From assembly GCA_003225175.1 (NCBI GenBank), contig QIBA01000071.1, positions 1-64,000 on the forward strand: a stretch of DNA of 64,000 nucleotides, given 5' to 3'. The translations under genes were made by a program, and so were the position numbers. The number at the start of each line of letters is the position of its first letter. The stretch's first letter is position 1. Positions 53,434 to 61,284 of the stretch are shown in pieces. The notes beneath the pieces are model-generated. The model was not told where the DNA came from. It worked only from the letters and a program-made list of their open reading frames with translations, and did no database searches. The DNA is from Acidobacteriota bacterium. GTDB taxonomy: Bacteria; Acidobacteriota; Terriglobia; Terriglobales; Acidobacteriaceae.

Positions 53434-54423
53434 TTATGATTCCGCGGCGACGACAGTCGTGGAGGGTGCGGCGTGAATGGCAGCCACGATCTCCGGCGGG
53501 AGTCCGAAACGAACGTTCTCCGCCATAATTTCGACTTCCTCGACGCGATTGAAGCCCTCCTTCGTGGAGAGATACTCGACCACTTCTTCCACCAGGCACT
53601 CCGGAGCCGAAGCTCCGGCGGTGAGCGCGACCGCCTTTACATCCTCGAGCCACTCCGGACGGATCGCGCGGAAGTTCTCAATCAGATACGCAGGAGTCTC
53701 GAGCCGAGTTGCAACTTCTACCAGCCGGTTCGAATTCGAACTGTTCTCGGAGCCCACCACGAGTAGCAGATCCGCTTGGGGAGCTACATTCTTCACCGCG
53801 ATCTGCCGATTTTCGGTGGCGTAGCAGATATCTTGCGCATGGGGCCCGTGAATCTTGGGGAACTTGCGTTTCAGGGCCTCGATGATGTCCTTGGCTTCAT
53901 CAAGTGACAGCGTGGTCTGCGTCAGATAGGCGACTCGCTCGGGATCGGGGACATGAACCCGTTCGACTTCTGCCGGCGAACTGACGACCTGCGTCACATC
54001 CGGAGCCTCGCCTAGCGTGCCGATGATCTCATCGTGATCGCGGTGTCCCACGAGGATCAGGGAATTGCCTTGCTTGGCGAACTTGATCGCCTCTACGTGG
54101 ACCTTGGTGACAAGCGGACAGGTGGCGTCGATAACCTTCAGCTTCCGAGCTTTGCTGGCCTCGCGAACTTCGGGAGCTACTCCGTGCGCGCTGTAGATAA
54201 CACGTGCTCCCTCCGGAACGTCCTCGACGCTATCCACGAAAATTGCGCCCTTTGCAGCTAAATCATCAACGACGTAGCGGTTATGAACGATCTCTTTGCG
54301 GACGTAAATTGGGGCGCCAAACGTCTCCAGCGCAATGCGGACAATGTCGATCGCGCGCACCACGCCGGCGCAGAATCCCCGCGGCTTGAGCAGCAGGACT
54401 GTCTTCTCGGAATTGGGGGTCAT
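53434..54423 (-). CDS. ispH: 4-hydroxy-3-methylbut-2-enyl diphosphate reductase
   Basis: A 329-residue iron-sulphur enzyme, last step of the MEP isoprenoid pathway. Cluster cysteines are Cys18 (RGFCAGVVRAI), Cys102 (DATCPLVTK) and Cys200 (DICYATENRQ); the active-site HNRY, GHRDHDEIIGT and EEVVEYL segments are in place. First gene of the hopanoid block, supplying its C5 units. Confidence 0.97.
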   Translation of the reverse strand: MTPNSEKTVLLLKPRGFCAGVVRAIDIVRIALETFGAPIYVRKEIVHNRYVVDDLAAKGAIFVDSVEDVPEGARVIYSAHGVAPEVREASKARKLKVIDATCPLVTKVHVEAIKFAKQGNSLILVGHRDHDEIIGTLGEAPDVTQVVSSPAEVERVHVPDPERVAYLTQTTLSLDEAKDIIEALKRKFPKIHGPHAQDICYATENRQIAVKNVAPQADLLLVVGSENSSNSNRLVEVATRLETPAYLIENFRAIRPEWLEDVKAVALTAGASAPECLVEEVVEYLSTKEGFNRVEEVEIMAENVRFGLPPEIVAAIHAAPSTTVVAAES

Positions 54424-54586
54424 TACCTGTCTCTAAGTATAGCCGCGAACACCGAATAATCCGATTTCAAAACTACAAGGCGGAACTTGGCCAGTCAACG
54501 CAACTTCCTGAAATGGCGAGGATTAGCATTGGGCGGGGGTTATGGGGACGCGAATGGCGGGTTCACGTTCGGGCAGTGTTTGGGGT

Positions 54587-54672
54587 GTCATTCCCAAGCG
54601 AAGCGAGGAATCCCTATCGTGCCGATGCACTTTCGTGAAACCAGGCAGTTGCCGGCTAAGGCTCGCAATGAC
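54587..54672. repeat. GTCATTCC-ended palindromic element
   Basis: An 86-bp element beginning GTCATTCCCA and ending TCGCAATGAC, with AAGCGAAGCGAGGAATCCCTA inside. The ends are 8-9 of 10 bases like those of the GIY-YIG unit at 56428-56921 and of the element at 25046-25148. No ORF of its own. Confidence 0.75.
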
Positions 54673-54677
54673 AATAC

Positions 54678-56375
54678 TCACGACGCATTCGCCTTCAACA
54701 TCTGCTCGGCATGCTTCAGGCTCGCGTCGGTTAACTTCGCGCCGCTCAACATTCTGGCGATCTCTTCTCGGCGCTCTTGGGTGTCCAATTGGCGAATGCT
54801 GGTACGCGTTCGCCCGCCGGATTCGTGCTTTTCGATCAGCAGGTGATGGTCAGCAAAAGAGGCAATTTGCGGCAGATGAGTCACGCAAATCACCTGATTA
54901 TGAGCACCTAAAGCCTTTAATTTCCTGCCCACCGCCTCGGCGGCGCGTCCGCCGATGCCGGTATCGATTTCGTCAAAGACCAGGGTGCGATCAGCCGTTC
55001 GCCGCTTTGGCTTGCCATTGCCATTGGTTCGGGAGTGTCCGGACTCGACGCTTGCCTTCAAAGCCAGCATTACGCGCGACAATTCCCCTCCAGATGCGAT
55101 CTTTTCGATGGGATTTAGCGGCTCTCCGGGGTTAGTCGCTATCAGATATGCGACAGAATCGAGGCCTGAAGGCGACCAGTTTGCGTCATCCTCAGAGGTC
55201 ATTATTTCCACTCGGAAGCGCGCTTTCATCGCTAATTCATTGATTTCTGCTTCCGCTAACTTCTCTAATTTGCGCGCTGCAGAGGCTCGATTGCGCGAAA
55301 TTTGCTGCGCTTCCGCCAGATAATCCTGGGCTGCGGCGGCTAATTGCTTCTTTAAAGCGCGCAAAATCTCCTCACGATTCTCAATTTCATCCAGCTTTTG
55401 CGCCAGATCTGCGCCATAAGCGAGCACTTCTTCGACGCTATTTCCATACTTTCTCTTCAGCCTATCGATGGTTTCCAGACGGTCTGCGAGCTCTGCTAAG
55501 CGCCCTGGGGAGGCGTCAATGCCGTCTGCATAGTCGCGAGTTGTGGCGCTAACGTCCTCGATATCGGCCCTCGCGGACTCCATTGTCTTCACTAATTCGG
55601 CAAATTGAGCGTCAAATCGCGCCAGTTCTTCCAGCTGGCGCGCCGCAGAACGCAGCGTTGCGAGCGCAGAATTAGGCGATTCGTACAGCAAATCGTAGGC
55701 TCCCATCGCCGCGGAATACAGTTTTTCCGCGTTTTGCAGCACTCTGCGCTCAGTTTCCAGGCGCAAATCCTCGCCTAATTCGAGCTTAGCGGCGTCGATT
55801 TCCTTCTTCTGGAAGCTCCACAGGTCCACTAAACGCAGCCTATCTTGCTCACTGCGCTCCAATTCTTCGATTCGCAACCGCAATTCGCGCCATTCGGCGT
55901 ACTTTTTTGCGACTAACTCGACGCCAATTCCGGCATAAGAATCCAATAATTTGAGCCTCGCGGGCGGATCAAAGGCCAATACCGTCTCGTTTTGCGCGTG
56001 AATAGTCACCAATTCCGGCGCTAACTGCTTCAATACAGCGACAGTTGCGGGCTGATTATTCACCCAAACGCGGCTCTTAGCGCCGATTTCGCGCTTCAAT
56101 ATCAGCTCTCCGGACGCGCTTTCAACACCATTGGCGTCAAGAATGCGGTCTATCTGCGCGCTTGCAGGATGAAATACGCAGCTCAAAACCGCCTTATCGG
56201 CACCATGACGCACCACTTCCGGCGACGCTTTATCACCCAGAAGCAGCGCGAGTGCATCGATCAAAATGGATTTTCCGGCGCCAGTCTCACCGGTCAGGAG
56301 GTTGAGTCCAGGTCCGAACTCCACTGTTACGTGATCGATCACTGCGTAATTCTCGACGCTAAGCTCGACGAGCAT
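54678..56375 (-). CDS. recN: DNA repair protein RecN
   Basis: A 565-residue SMC-like ATPase of double-strand break repair. Walker A GLNLLTGETGAGKSILIDA at the N-terminus, two long coiled coils (about 155-345 in total), the signature IASGGELSRVMLALK, Walker B TLVFDEIDTGIGGRAAEAV, and QVICVTHLPQIASFADHH. The start at 56375 (MLVELSVENYAVID) matches the family; a longer upstream frame has non-family residues. Confidence 0.96.
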   Translation of the reverse strand: MLVELSVENYAVIDHVTVEFGPGLNLLTGETGAGKSILIDALALLLGDKASPEVVRHGADKAVLSCVFHPASAQIDRILDANGVESASGELILKREIGAKSRVWVNNQPATVAVLKQLAPELVTIHAQNETVLAFDPPARLKLLDSYAGIGVELVAKKYAEWRELRLRIEELERSEQDRLRLVDLWSFQKKEIDAAKLELGEDLRLETERRVLQNAEKLYSAAMGAYDLLYESPNSALATLRSAARQLEELARFDAQFAELVKTMESARADIEDVSATTRDYADGIDASPGRLAELADRLETIDRLKRKYGNSVEEVLAYGADLAQKLDEIENREEILRALKKQLAAAAQDYLAEAQQISRNRASAARKLEKLAEAEINELAMKARFRVEIMTSEDDANWSPSGLDSVAYLIATNPGEPLNPIEKIASGGELSRVMLALKASVESGHSRTNGNGKPKRRTADRTLVFDEIDTGIGGRAAEAVGRKLKALGAHNQVICVTHLPQIASFADHHLLIEKHESGGRTRTSIRQLDTQERREEIARMLSGAKLTDASLKHAEQMLKANAS

Positions 56376-56427
56376 CAGCCGCAGAATAGCCTTGTTCGCG
56401 AACCCAAACAATCGGTTTCGCGGGTTT

Positions 56428-56921
56428 GTCATTCCGAACCGCCCCTCATTTTGGGCGGTGAGGAATCCCTACGGACGGCTAGAATGTCGGCCCGTGCCAA
56501 CAATCCCAAACGGTTTATTTCGTCTACATTCTCGCGAGTCTGTCAGGAACACTGTATGTGGGAATCAGCAACAACGTTCAGCGGAGATCAGCCGAGCATT
56601 GGATCGGAAGAGCGGGTAGCTTTACGACAAAATACAAAGTTGACCGTCTAGTCTTATTTCGAAACTTCAGTGACATCGTCAAGGCAATCGCGCGCGAGAA
56701 GCAGATCAAGAGTTGGCGAAGAGAGAAGAAGGTCGCGCTTATCAACAGCATGAATCCGGCTTGGCAGGATCTGCGAAAGGAACTAATGGTGAGCACGCTT
56801 ATGTGAATGTCTCGCCAGGCGCTTTGACGTAAACACAATGGAAAAACCTCGTCGAACGAGACCGCATGGGCATCGAGGGATTCCTCTCTCGGCGCACAAA
56901 CAGCGCCTCCCTCGGAATGAC
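56428..56921. mobile_element. Unit with perfect 10-bp inverted ends enclosing a GIY-YIG gene
   Basis: It begins GTCATTCCGA and ends TCGGAATGAC (perfect inverted repeats), with inner GAGGAATCCCT near the left end and the reverse complement AGGGATTCCTC near the right end. A hairpin ACCGCCC/GGGCGGT lies next to the left end and GGCGC/GCGCC next to the right. The only gene inside encodes a GIY-YIG nuclease. Two shorter units with like ends and no gene are at 25046-25148 and 54587-54672. No target-site duplication was clear. Confidence 0.6.
56484..56806 (+). pseudogene. GIY-YIG nuclease gene, 5' frame disrupted
   Basis: The main frame reads VYFVYILASLSGTLYVGISNNVQRR in parts (VYI...YVG is the GIY-YIG pair), then SFTTKYKVDRLVLF, AIAREKQIKSWRREKKVALI and MNPAWQDL, the standard single-domain UPF0213-like family in full. 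No ATG or good GTG precedes VYFVYI in that frame. An ATG at 56484 starts MSARANNPKR in another frame, and removing two of the T bases at about 56514 would join it to YFVYILAS, the usual family start. So either a small insertion broke the gene or translation starts at the GTG at 56558, losing the first motif. Probably inactive. Confidence 0.65.
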
Positions 56922-57022
56922 AGGAAGACACTCCGCAGAAGTACATGTACTCACGAGGTACTAAGGGCTTCGACTCTTTGCCATGCAGAGTTGCGGTTTG
57001 CTACCTTTTAGCAGAGGTATAA

Positions 57023-57751
57023 ATGACGTCTCCCCCCGCTCTCCTTGCGTTTGCTACTGATATCGGTGGTCTCATCTCCGACGCCGGCCCGGTCGCACAC
57101 ACAGTCCTGGCGCTCTTGCTTTTGTTCAGCGTTCTCTCCTGGTCGATCATCTTGTCGAAGGGAACGAAGTTCCGCCGCATGCGTGCGCAAAGCGGACGAT
57201 TCCTGCGCGCATTCCGCAAAGCTAATGGACGTCTGCAGGACGTTTCCGCGGTCTCGGAGCAGTTCAAGCCAAGTCCGCTGGTAAGCGTTTTCGAGGGCGG
57301 ATTCGACGAGTATCGTCGCCAGAGCGGCGCAGGCTCGCCGCGCAATCTGAGTGCGGTACAACGCGCCGTTCAGATCGCCTCTTCCGAAGAGATGACGCAG
57401 ATGGAATCCCGCCTTCCGTGGCTGGCGACCACAGGCGCAATCACGCCATTTGTCGGCCTCTTCGGCACGGTGTGGGGCATCATCGATGCCTTTCAGGGAC
57501 TTGGCAATGCAGGCGCCGCGACGCTGCGGGCCGTAGCTCCAGGAATTTCCGCGGCGTTGATCACCACCGCCGCCGGACTCTTTACCGCGATTCCGGCCGT
57601 CATTGCCTATAACCAATACATGCAGCAGATTCGCGAATTCGGTGCACGCATGGACGACTTCGGCCTGGAACTCCTGAATACAGTCGACCGCTCCGCGCCG
57701 ACACCGCAATCAGCAAGAATGCGGGAAAGCGTCGTTCTGGAAGAAAGATAA
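57023..57751 (+). CDS. tolQ: TolQ/ExbB-family proton-channel protein
   Basis: A 242-residue inner-membrane protein of the TolQ/ExbB/MotA family. Helix 1 at about 20-42 (VAHTVLALLLLFSVLSWSII), a cytoplasmic loop, then helices 2-3 with TGAITPFVGLFGTVWGIIDAF and APGISAALITTAAGLFTAIPAVIAY, the diagnostic proton-path region. With TolR it energises the Tol-Pal system that keeps the outer membrane attached during division. First gene of the tol-pal cluster. AGAGG precedes the ATG. Confidence 0.93.
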   Translation: MTSPPALLAFATDIGGLISDAGPVAHTVLALLLLFSVLSWSIILSKGTKFRRMRAQSGRFLRAFRKANGRLQDVSAVSEQFKPSPLVSVFEGGFDEYRRQSGAGSPRNLSAVQRAVQIASSEEMTQMESRLPWLATTGAITPFVGLFGTVWGIIDAFQGLGNAGAATLRAVAPGISAALITTAAGLFTAIPAVIAYNQYMQQIREFGARMDDFGLELLNTVDRSAPTPQSARMRESVVLEER

Positions 57752-57754
57752 CGA

Positions 57755-57972
57755 ACTCACCACCGAGACACGCAGTCACGGAGAACAGCAAAGACGGGAT
57801 TGAACACGGAGGACACGAAGGTCGCGGAGGCTTGCCCTGGCGGAACAGACATTCCACTAAAGATTCAGAGCGTCGATATGATATGCGGAAAACCTGCATT
57901 TCCTCTGTGTCTCTGTGTCCTCCGTGTTCAGTCCCGGTTTGGTTTTTTTTCCTGACTCCGTGGTGAAATAGG
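57755..57972. repeat. Large inverted repeat between tolQ and tolR
   Basis: TGAACACGGAGGACAC (57801-57816) and GTGTCCTCCGTGTTCA (57915-57930) are perfect inverted arms; outer arms around CACCGAGAC...CACGGAG and CTCCGTGGTG also pair. In the tol transcript this can form a long hairpin of about 130-200 bases between the two genes. No ORF. Confidence 0.75.
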
Positions 57973-57977
57973 TTTTT

Positions 57978-58409
57978 ATGGCATTCACCAATTCCCAAGG
58001 TCGCACACAAAGCTCGCTTTCCGAGATCAACATCACGCCCTTTGTGGACGTGGTGCTGGTGTTGCTTATTATCTTTATGCTGACGGCGCCGATCATCCAG
58101 TCGGGGATTGAGGTAAACGTTCCGCATACGCAGACGGTGAAGGAGATCACCGAGCCTCGGCTCGTGCTCACCATGGATCGCGATCAGAATGTCTTTTTGG
58201 GAAGCGATGCGGTTAAGCTGGCCGAGCTTCCCAAAATATTGCATGACCGGGTAAAGGATCCCGAGCATCATCCAATTTACCTGCGCTGCGACGAGAACGT
58301 GACCTTCGGCGCATTTGCCGCTTTGATGGATATCGTGAAGCACAGCGGCATCACCAACGTCTCCATCGTTACCCAGCCTTATCAGAATAAGAATGTCGCA
58401 ACGCGTTGA
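57978..58409 (+). CDS. tolR: TolR/ExbD-family protein
   Basis: A 143-residue protein with a short cytoplasmic part, a membrane helix at about 22-44 containing FVDVVLVLLIIFMLTAP (the Asp needed for proton use), and a periplasmic domain (about 45-140) with VNVPHTQTVKEITEP, VLTMDRDQNVFLG and GALMDIVKHSGITNVSIVTQP-type ending. It forms the Tol stator with TolQ. Its stop overlaps the tolA start region by 17 bases. Confidence 0.93.
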   Translation: MAFTNSQGRTQSSLSEINITPFVDVVLVLLIIFMLTAPIIQSGIEVNVPHTQTVKEITEPRLVLTMDRDQNVFLGSDAVKLAELPKILHDRVKDPEHHPIYLRCDENVTFGAFAALMDIVKHSGITNVSIVTQPYQNKNVATR

Positions 58410-59190
58410 CATCTTCGACATCCGCGAGTCGTGGAAGGGGCCGATCAGCGCCTCTGTCGCATTTCACGGAGCGATCGTGGCAGCTGTTCTCACTTATGGC
58501 GCAATCGTGGGCGTCTCCCGAAATGAATGGGGCAGTGGAGAGAGGGTTACTGGCGAAGCCATTTCGGCGACATTGGTAGGAGCCAGCGCGATCCCGCTTC
58601 CGCGCGAGCAGCCTACGGAGAACATCGTGGCCAACGAATCTCCAGCGGTGACGCACTCGCAGCCCAAGGAAGTTGCTCCTGCAGTGCCTGAGGCGGTAAA
58701 AATTCCCGAAACGGTAAAGATTAAGCCCAAGGAACAGCCGAAACGGAGCGTGGAAAAGCATCCTGAGCCGGTGCAGCAGGCTACGAACCAACTGCAGTAC
58801 GGCGCAGGGGGCCAGGTTCACCAGAACTTCACCACCTTCAACAGCGCGCTTGGCGTGGGTGCGGTTGCTATGACGACGGGCGGAGACTTCGGAAGCCGCT
58901 ACGCATACTATGTGCGTCAGGTGACGCAGGCGTTGTCGCAGAACTGGCTGAAGTATGAGGTGGATCCGCACGCCATGCCGAACGCCTCGGTCTCCGTTTC
59001 CTTTGACATTTCCCGCGATGGCTCGCCCTCGAACATCAGAATTACCCAGTCGAGCGGCATACCCTCGCTCGATACCTCTGCCGTTCGAACGCTGCAGCGC
59101 ATCGACAGCTTTGGGCCTCTGCCGACCGATTATCGCGGCGGCAGTGTAGGCGCCGAATTCGAATTTCGGTATACGCCGATTAAGAGATGA
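58393..59190 (+). CDS. tolA: TolA/TonB-like energy transducer
   Basis: A 265-residue protein: membrane helix at about 20-38 (SVAFHGAIVAAVLTYGAIVG), a Pro/Glu/Lys-rich periplasmic linker (about 60-130), and a C-terminal TolA/TonB_C domain (about 160-265) with YYVRQVTQALSQNWLKYEV, VSFDISRDGSPSNIRITQSSG and FEFRYTPIKR. Its position after tolR and before tolB, and the TolA/TonB fold, support a TolA role, linking the stator to TolB-Pal. The start overlaps tolR. Confidence 0.87.
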   Translation: MSQRVDIFDIRESWKGPISASVAFHGAIVAAVLTYGAIVGVSRNEWGSGERVTGEAISATLVGASAIPLPREQPTENIVANESPAVTHSQPKEVAPAVPEAVKIPETVKIKPKEQPKRSVEKHPEPVQQATNQLQYGAGGQVHQNFTTFNSALGVGAVAMTTGGDFGSRYAYYVRQVTQALSQNWLKYEVDPHAMPNASVSVSFDISRDGSPSNIRITQSSGIPSLDTSAVRTLQRIDSFGPLPTDYRGGSVGAEFEFRYTPIKR

Positions 59191-59283
59191 CGAATTCAGA
59201 GATGACGAAGTTGATTAATGAATCCAACAATTACTCGACGTCCACTGTCTTCACGAAGCAAAGTCCGTTTCGGTGGATCCGGA

Positions 59284-59473
59284 GGTGGAAGCCCCCGACT
59301 TCTAGTCGGGGGAGCGAGGCTTTTCAAGCCTCGCGGAGGAGCTGCATCCCACATTGTCGCGCTTTAGCGCTGGTTCGCAGACTGCCCGGGGCTAAAGCCC
59401 AACTCATTGCTTCATTGTTTTGCCGCCGGATTGGAAGCCCGGCTCCTCCGACTGAAAGTCGAGGGCTTCCACC
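59284..59473. repeat. MITE-like palindromic repeat, copy C
   Basis: A 190-bp element with perfect 11-bp ends GGTGGAAGCCC / GGGCTTCCACC, hairpins CCCCCGACTTCTAGTCGGGGG and GCGAGGCTTTTCAAGCCTCGC like those of copy A, and a GGGCTAAAGCCC core. It sits between tolA and tolB and is wholly within the open frame that extends upstream from tolB. Confidence 0.8.
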
Positions 59474-59507
59474 GGGGGCTTTCCATGAACCATCGCTGCT
59501 AAAGCCG

Positions 59508-60887
59508 ATGCCCTTCCCTAAACCACGCTTCGCGCCAAAATCCCTTCCTAAGACACGTCATACGTCCTTCCTGGCGCTCTCAGTTGTCCTAATTCTGTTA
59601 TCCCCCCTCGCCTTTCCCCAACAAGACAAATTCCAAGGCGTAGTTACCCAGGGCGTCGAACGCGTCCGCATCGCTGTTGCCGATTTCAAGCCCGCGAGTG
59701 CCGATCCCAATGCGGGACAGCTTCTCACGACCTTTAATACAGTCCTCTTCTCTGATCTGCAGAACGCCGGAATCTTCGACGTAGTTTCGAAGAGCTTCAA
59801 TCCATTGCAGGTGCCGGGCACACCGCAGGAGGTCACGCTCGACGCCTGGGGAAATCCTCCGACGAATGCCGCCATGCTCGCTTTCGGAAACCTCGGCGTA
59901 AGCAACGGGCAAGTTTCCGTCTCCGGCTGGCTCTTCGACGTCAAGAACAGCGTCTCGCCGCAGGTGCTTGGCAAGCAATACCGCGAAGACGCTACGCCGG
60001 ATAACGCGCGCCTGATCGCGCACCGCTTTGCCGACGAGATCATCTTCCGTCTCGGTGGAGGCATTGCGGGAATCGCCGAGAGCAAAATCGTTTTCGTCAG
60101 CAATCGCACCGGGACCAAAGAAATTTGGATGATGGATTACGACGGCAACGGCGAGCGCCAAATCACGAAGCTCGGCAGTGTCTCGCTCTCGCCGCGCATC
60201 TCGCCCGATAATTCGCGAATTGCCTTTGTGGAACTGGGCAAGCGGAGCGTGAATATCCGCATGTACTCGCTCGATCTGAGTCGGGCAGTGACCTTTCCTA
60301 ATATTGGAGGCACGACCATCTCTCCGGCGTGGTCGCCGGACGGGCTGCGCCTGGCATTCTCGTCGTCACGCACAGGAGATCCCGAAATCTATGTCTCCAA
60401 CGCCTCCGGCGGAGAGCTTGCTCGTTTGACAGAGGTTCACGGTCCGGACGTCTCGCCCTGCTGGAATCCCAAAACGGGAGGACAGATTGCGTTCGTAAGC
60501 GGGCGCTCAGGGTTGCCGCAGATTTACACCATGGCGTCGGATGGAACCAATGTGCAGCGCATGACCGATACGGGATACGCGGTGTCGCCATCCTGGTCCC
60601 CGAATGGGCAATACCTGGTTTTTGCGTGGTCGCGCAGGTACGGCCCCGGAATCCCCGGCGCGCAGGACATTTATATAATGGATGTGGCCAGCAAGACGTG
60701 GGCGCAGTTAACCCATGACGCGGGTTCCAACGACTTCCCGTCATGGTCCTCCGACGGACGGCACATCGTTTTCCAATCCAATCGTTCCGGCACGACCCAA
60801 ATCTGGACCATGCTGGCCGACGGCACCCAGCAGCACCAGTTAACTCATACGAGCCAGAACACACAACCCAACTGGAGTTGGAAGTAA
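59508..60887 (+). CDS. tolB: Tol-Pal system beta-propeller protein TolB
   Basis: A 459-residue periplasmic protein. Signal region about 17-40 (SFLALSVVLILLSPLAFPQQ), N-terminal TolB domain (about 45-190, VRIAVADFKPAS, FNTVLFSDLQNAGIFDVV), then a six-bladed propeller built of PD40/WD-like repeats (about 205-455) with ITKLGSVSLSPRISPDNSR, TTISPAWSPDGLRLAF, AVSPSWSPNGQYLVF and DFPSWSSDGRHIVF. Start ATG 59508 is chosen because the frame upstream (59187-59507) runs through a repeat element and has no family resemblance. It follows tolA in the operon. Confidence 0.93.
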   Translation: MPFPKPRFAPKSLPKTRHTSFLALSVVLILLSPLAFPQQDKFQGVVTQGVERVRIAVADFKPASADPNAGQLLTTFNTVLFSDLQNAGIFDVVSKSFNPLQVPGTPQEVTLDAWGNPPTNAAMLAFGNLGVSNGQVSVSGWLFDVKNSVSPQVLGKQYREDATPDNARLIAHRFADEIIFRLGGGIAGIAESKIVFVSNRTGTKEIWMMDYDGNGERQITKLGSVSLSPRISPDNSRIAFVELGKRSVNIRMYSLDLSRAVTFPNIGGTTISPAWSPDGLRLAFSSSRTGDPEIYVSNASGGELARLTEVHGPDVSPCWNPKTGGQIAFVSGRSGLPQIYTMASDGTNVQRMTDTGYAVSPSWSPNGQYLVFAWSRRYGPGIPGAQDIYIMDVASKTWAQLTHDAGSNDFPSWSSDGRHIVFQSNRSGTTQIWTMLADGTQQHQLTHTSQNTQPNWSWK

Positions 60888-60901
60888 ACTTTCACTTTGA
60901 T

Positions 60902-61205
60902 GATGAACCAGGGAGAAATCGGGTGATCGGGTGAAGTGAAACCTAGGCTGTCGGCGTTCGGCTGTCGGCTTTCGGCCTGTAAACGTTTTGGTACTCCGTC
61001 GAAACTGCCCATTGGCCGAACGCCGAGTGCCGAGAGCCGAGCGCCCATTTTCGGAGGAAATGAACGAAGGAGAAATCGGGTGATCGGGTGATCGGGTGAA
61101 GTGAAACCAGGCTGTCAGCTGTCGGCTTTCGGCCTGTAAACGTTTTGTGGTTCATCGAAACTGTACATTGGCCGAACGCGGAGTGCCGAATGCCGAGCGC
61201 CCATT
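60902..61205. repeat. Tandem duplication of a 147-157-bp palindromic unit
   Basis: Unit 1 (60902-61049) and unit 2 (about 61059-61205) share GAGAAATCGGGTGATCGGGTGAAGTGAAACC, GCTGTCGGCTTTCGGCCTGTAAACGTTTTG, and the right part around TTGGCCGAACGC...GAGCGCCCATT (each written in blocks under 20 bases here: AGAAATCGGGTGATCGGGTG, TCGGCTTTCGGCCTGTAAAC, ATTGGCCGAACGC). Left and right halves of a unit are partly inverted (GGCGTTCGGC / GCCGAACGCC), so each can form a hairpin. The copies lie between tolB and pal. Confidence 0.85.
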
Positions 61206-61284
61206 CCGAATTCAATTGATCACTGGATCGGTTGTTTCTCGTGAAGCCTATATTTAGCCATTCATTATTTTTTCGGAGGAGATC

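Noticed and set aside
52189-53439. A 416-codon open frame on the plus strand opposite the squalene-hopene cyclase gene
   Set aside because: Shadow of a high-GC real gene: no signal, motif or ribosome site, and the opposite strand is a full-length enzyme.
59187-59507. TolB starting at 59187
   Set aside because: The extra 107 residues run through a palindromic repeat element and precede the real signal peptide; ATG at 59508 fits the family.
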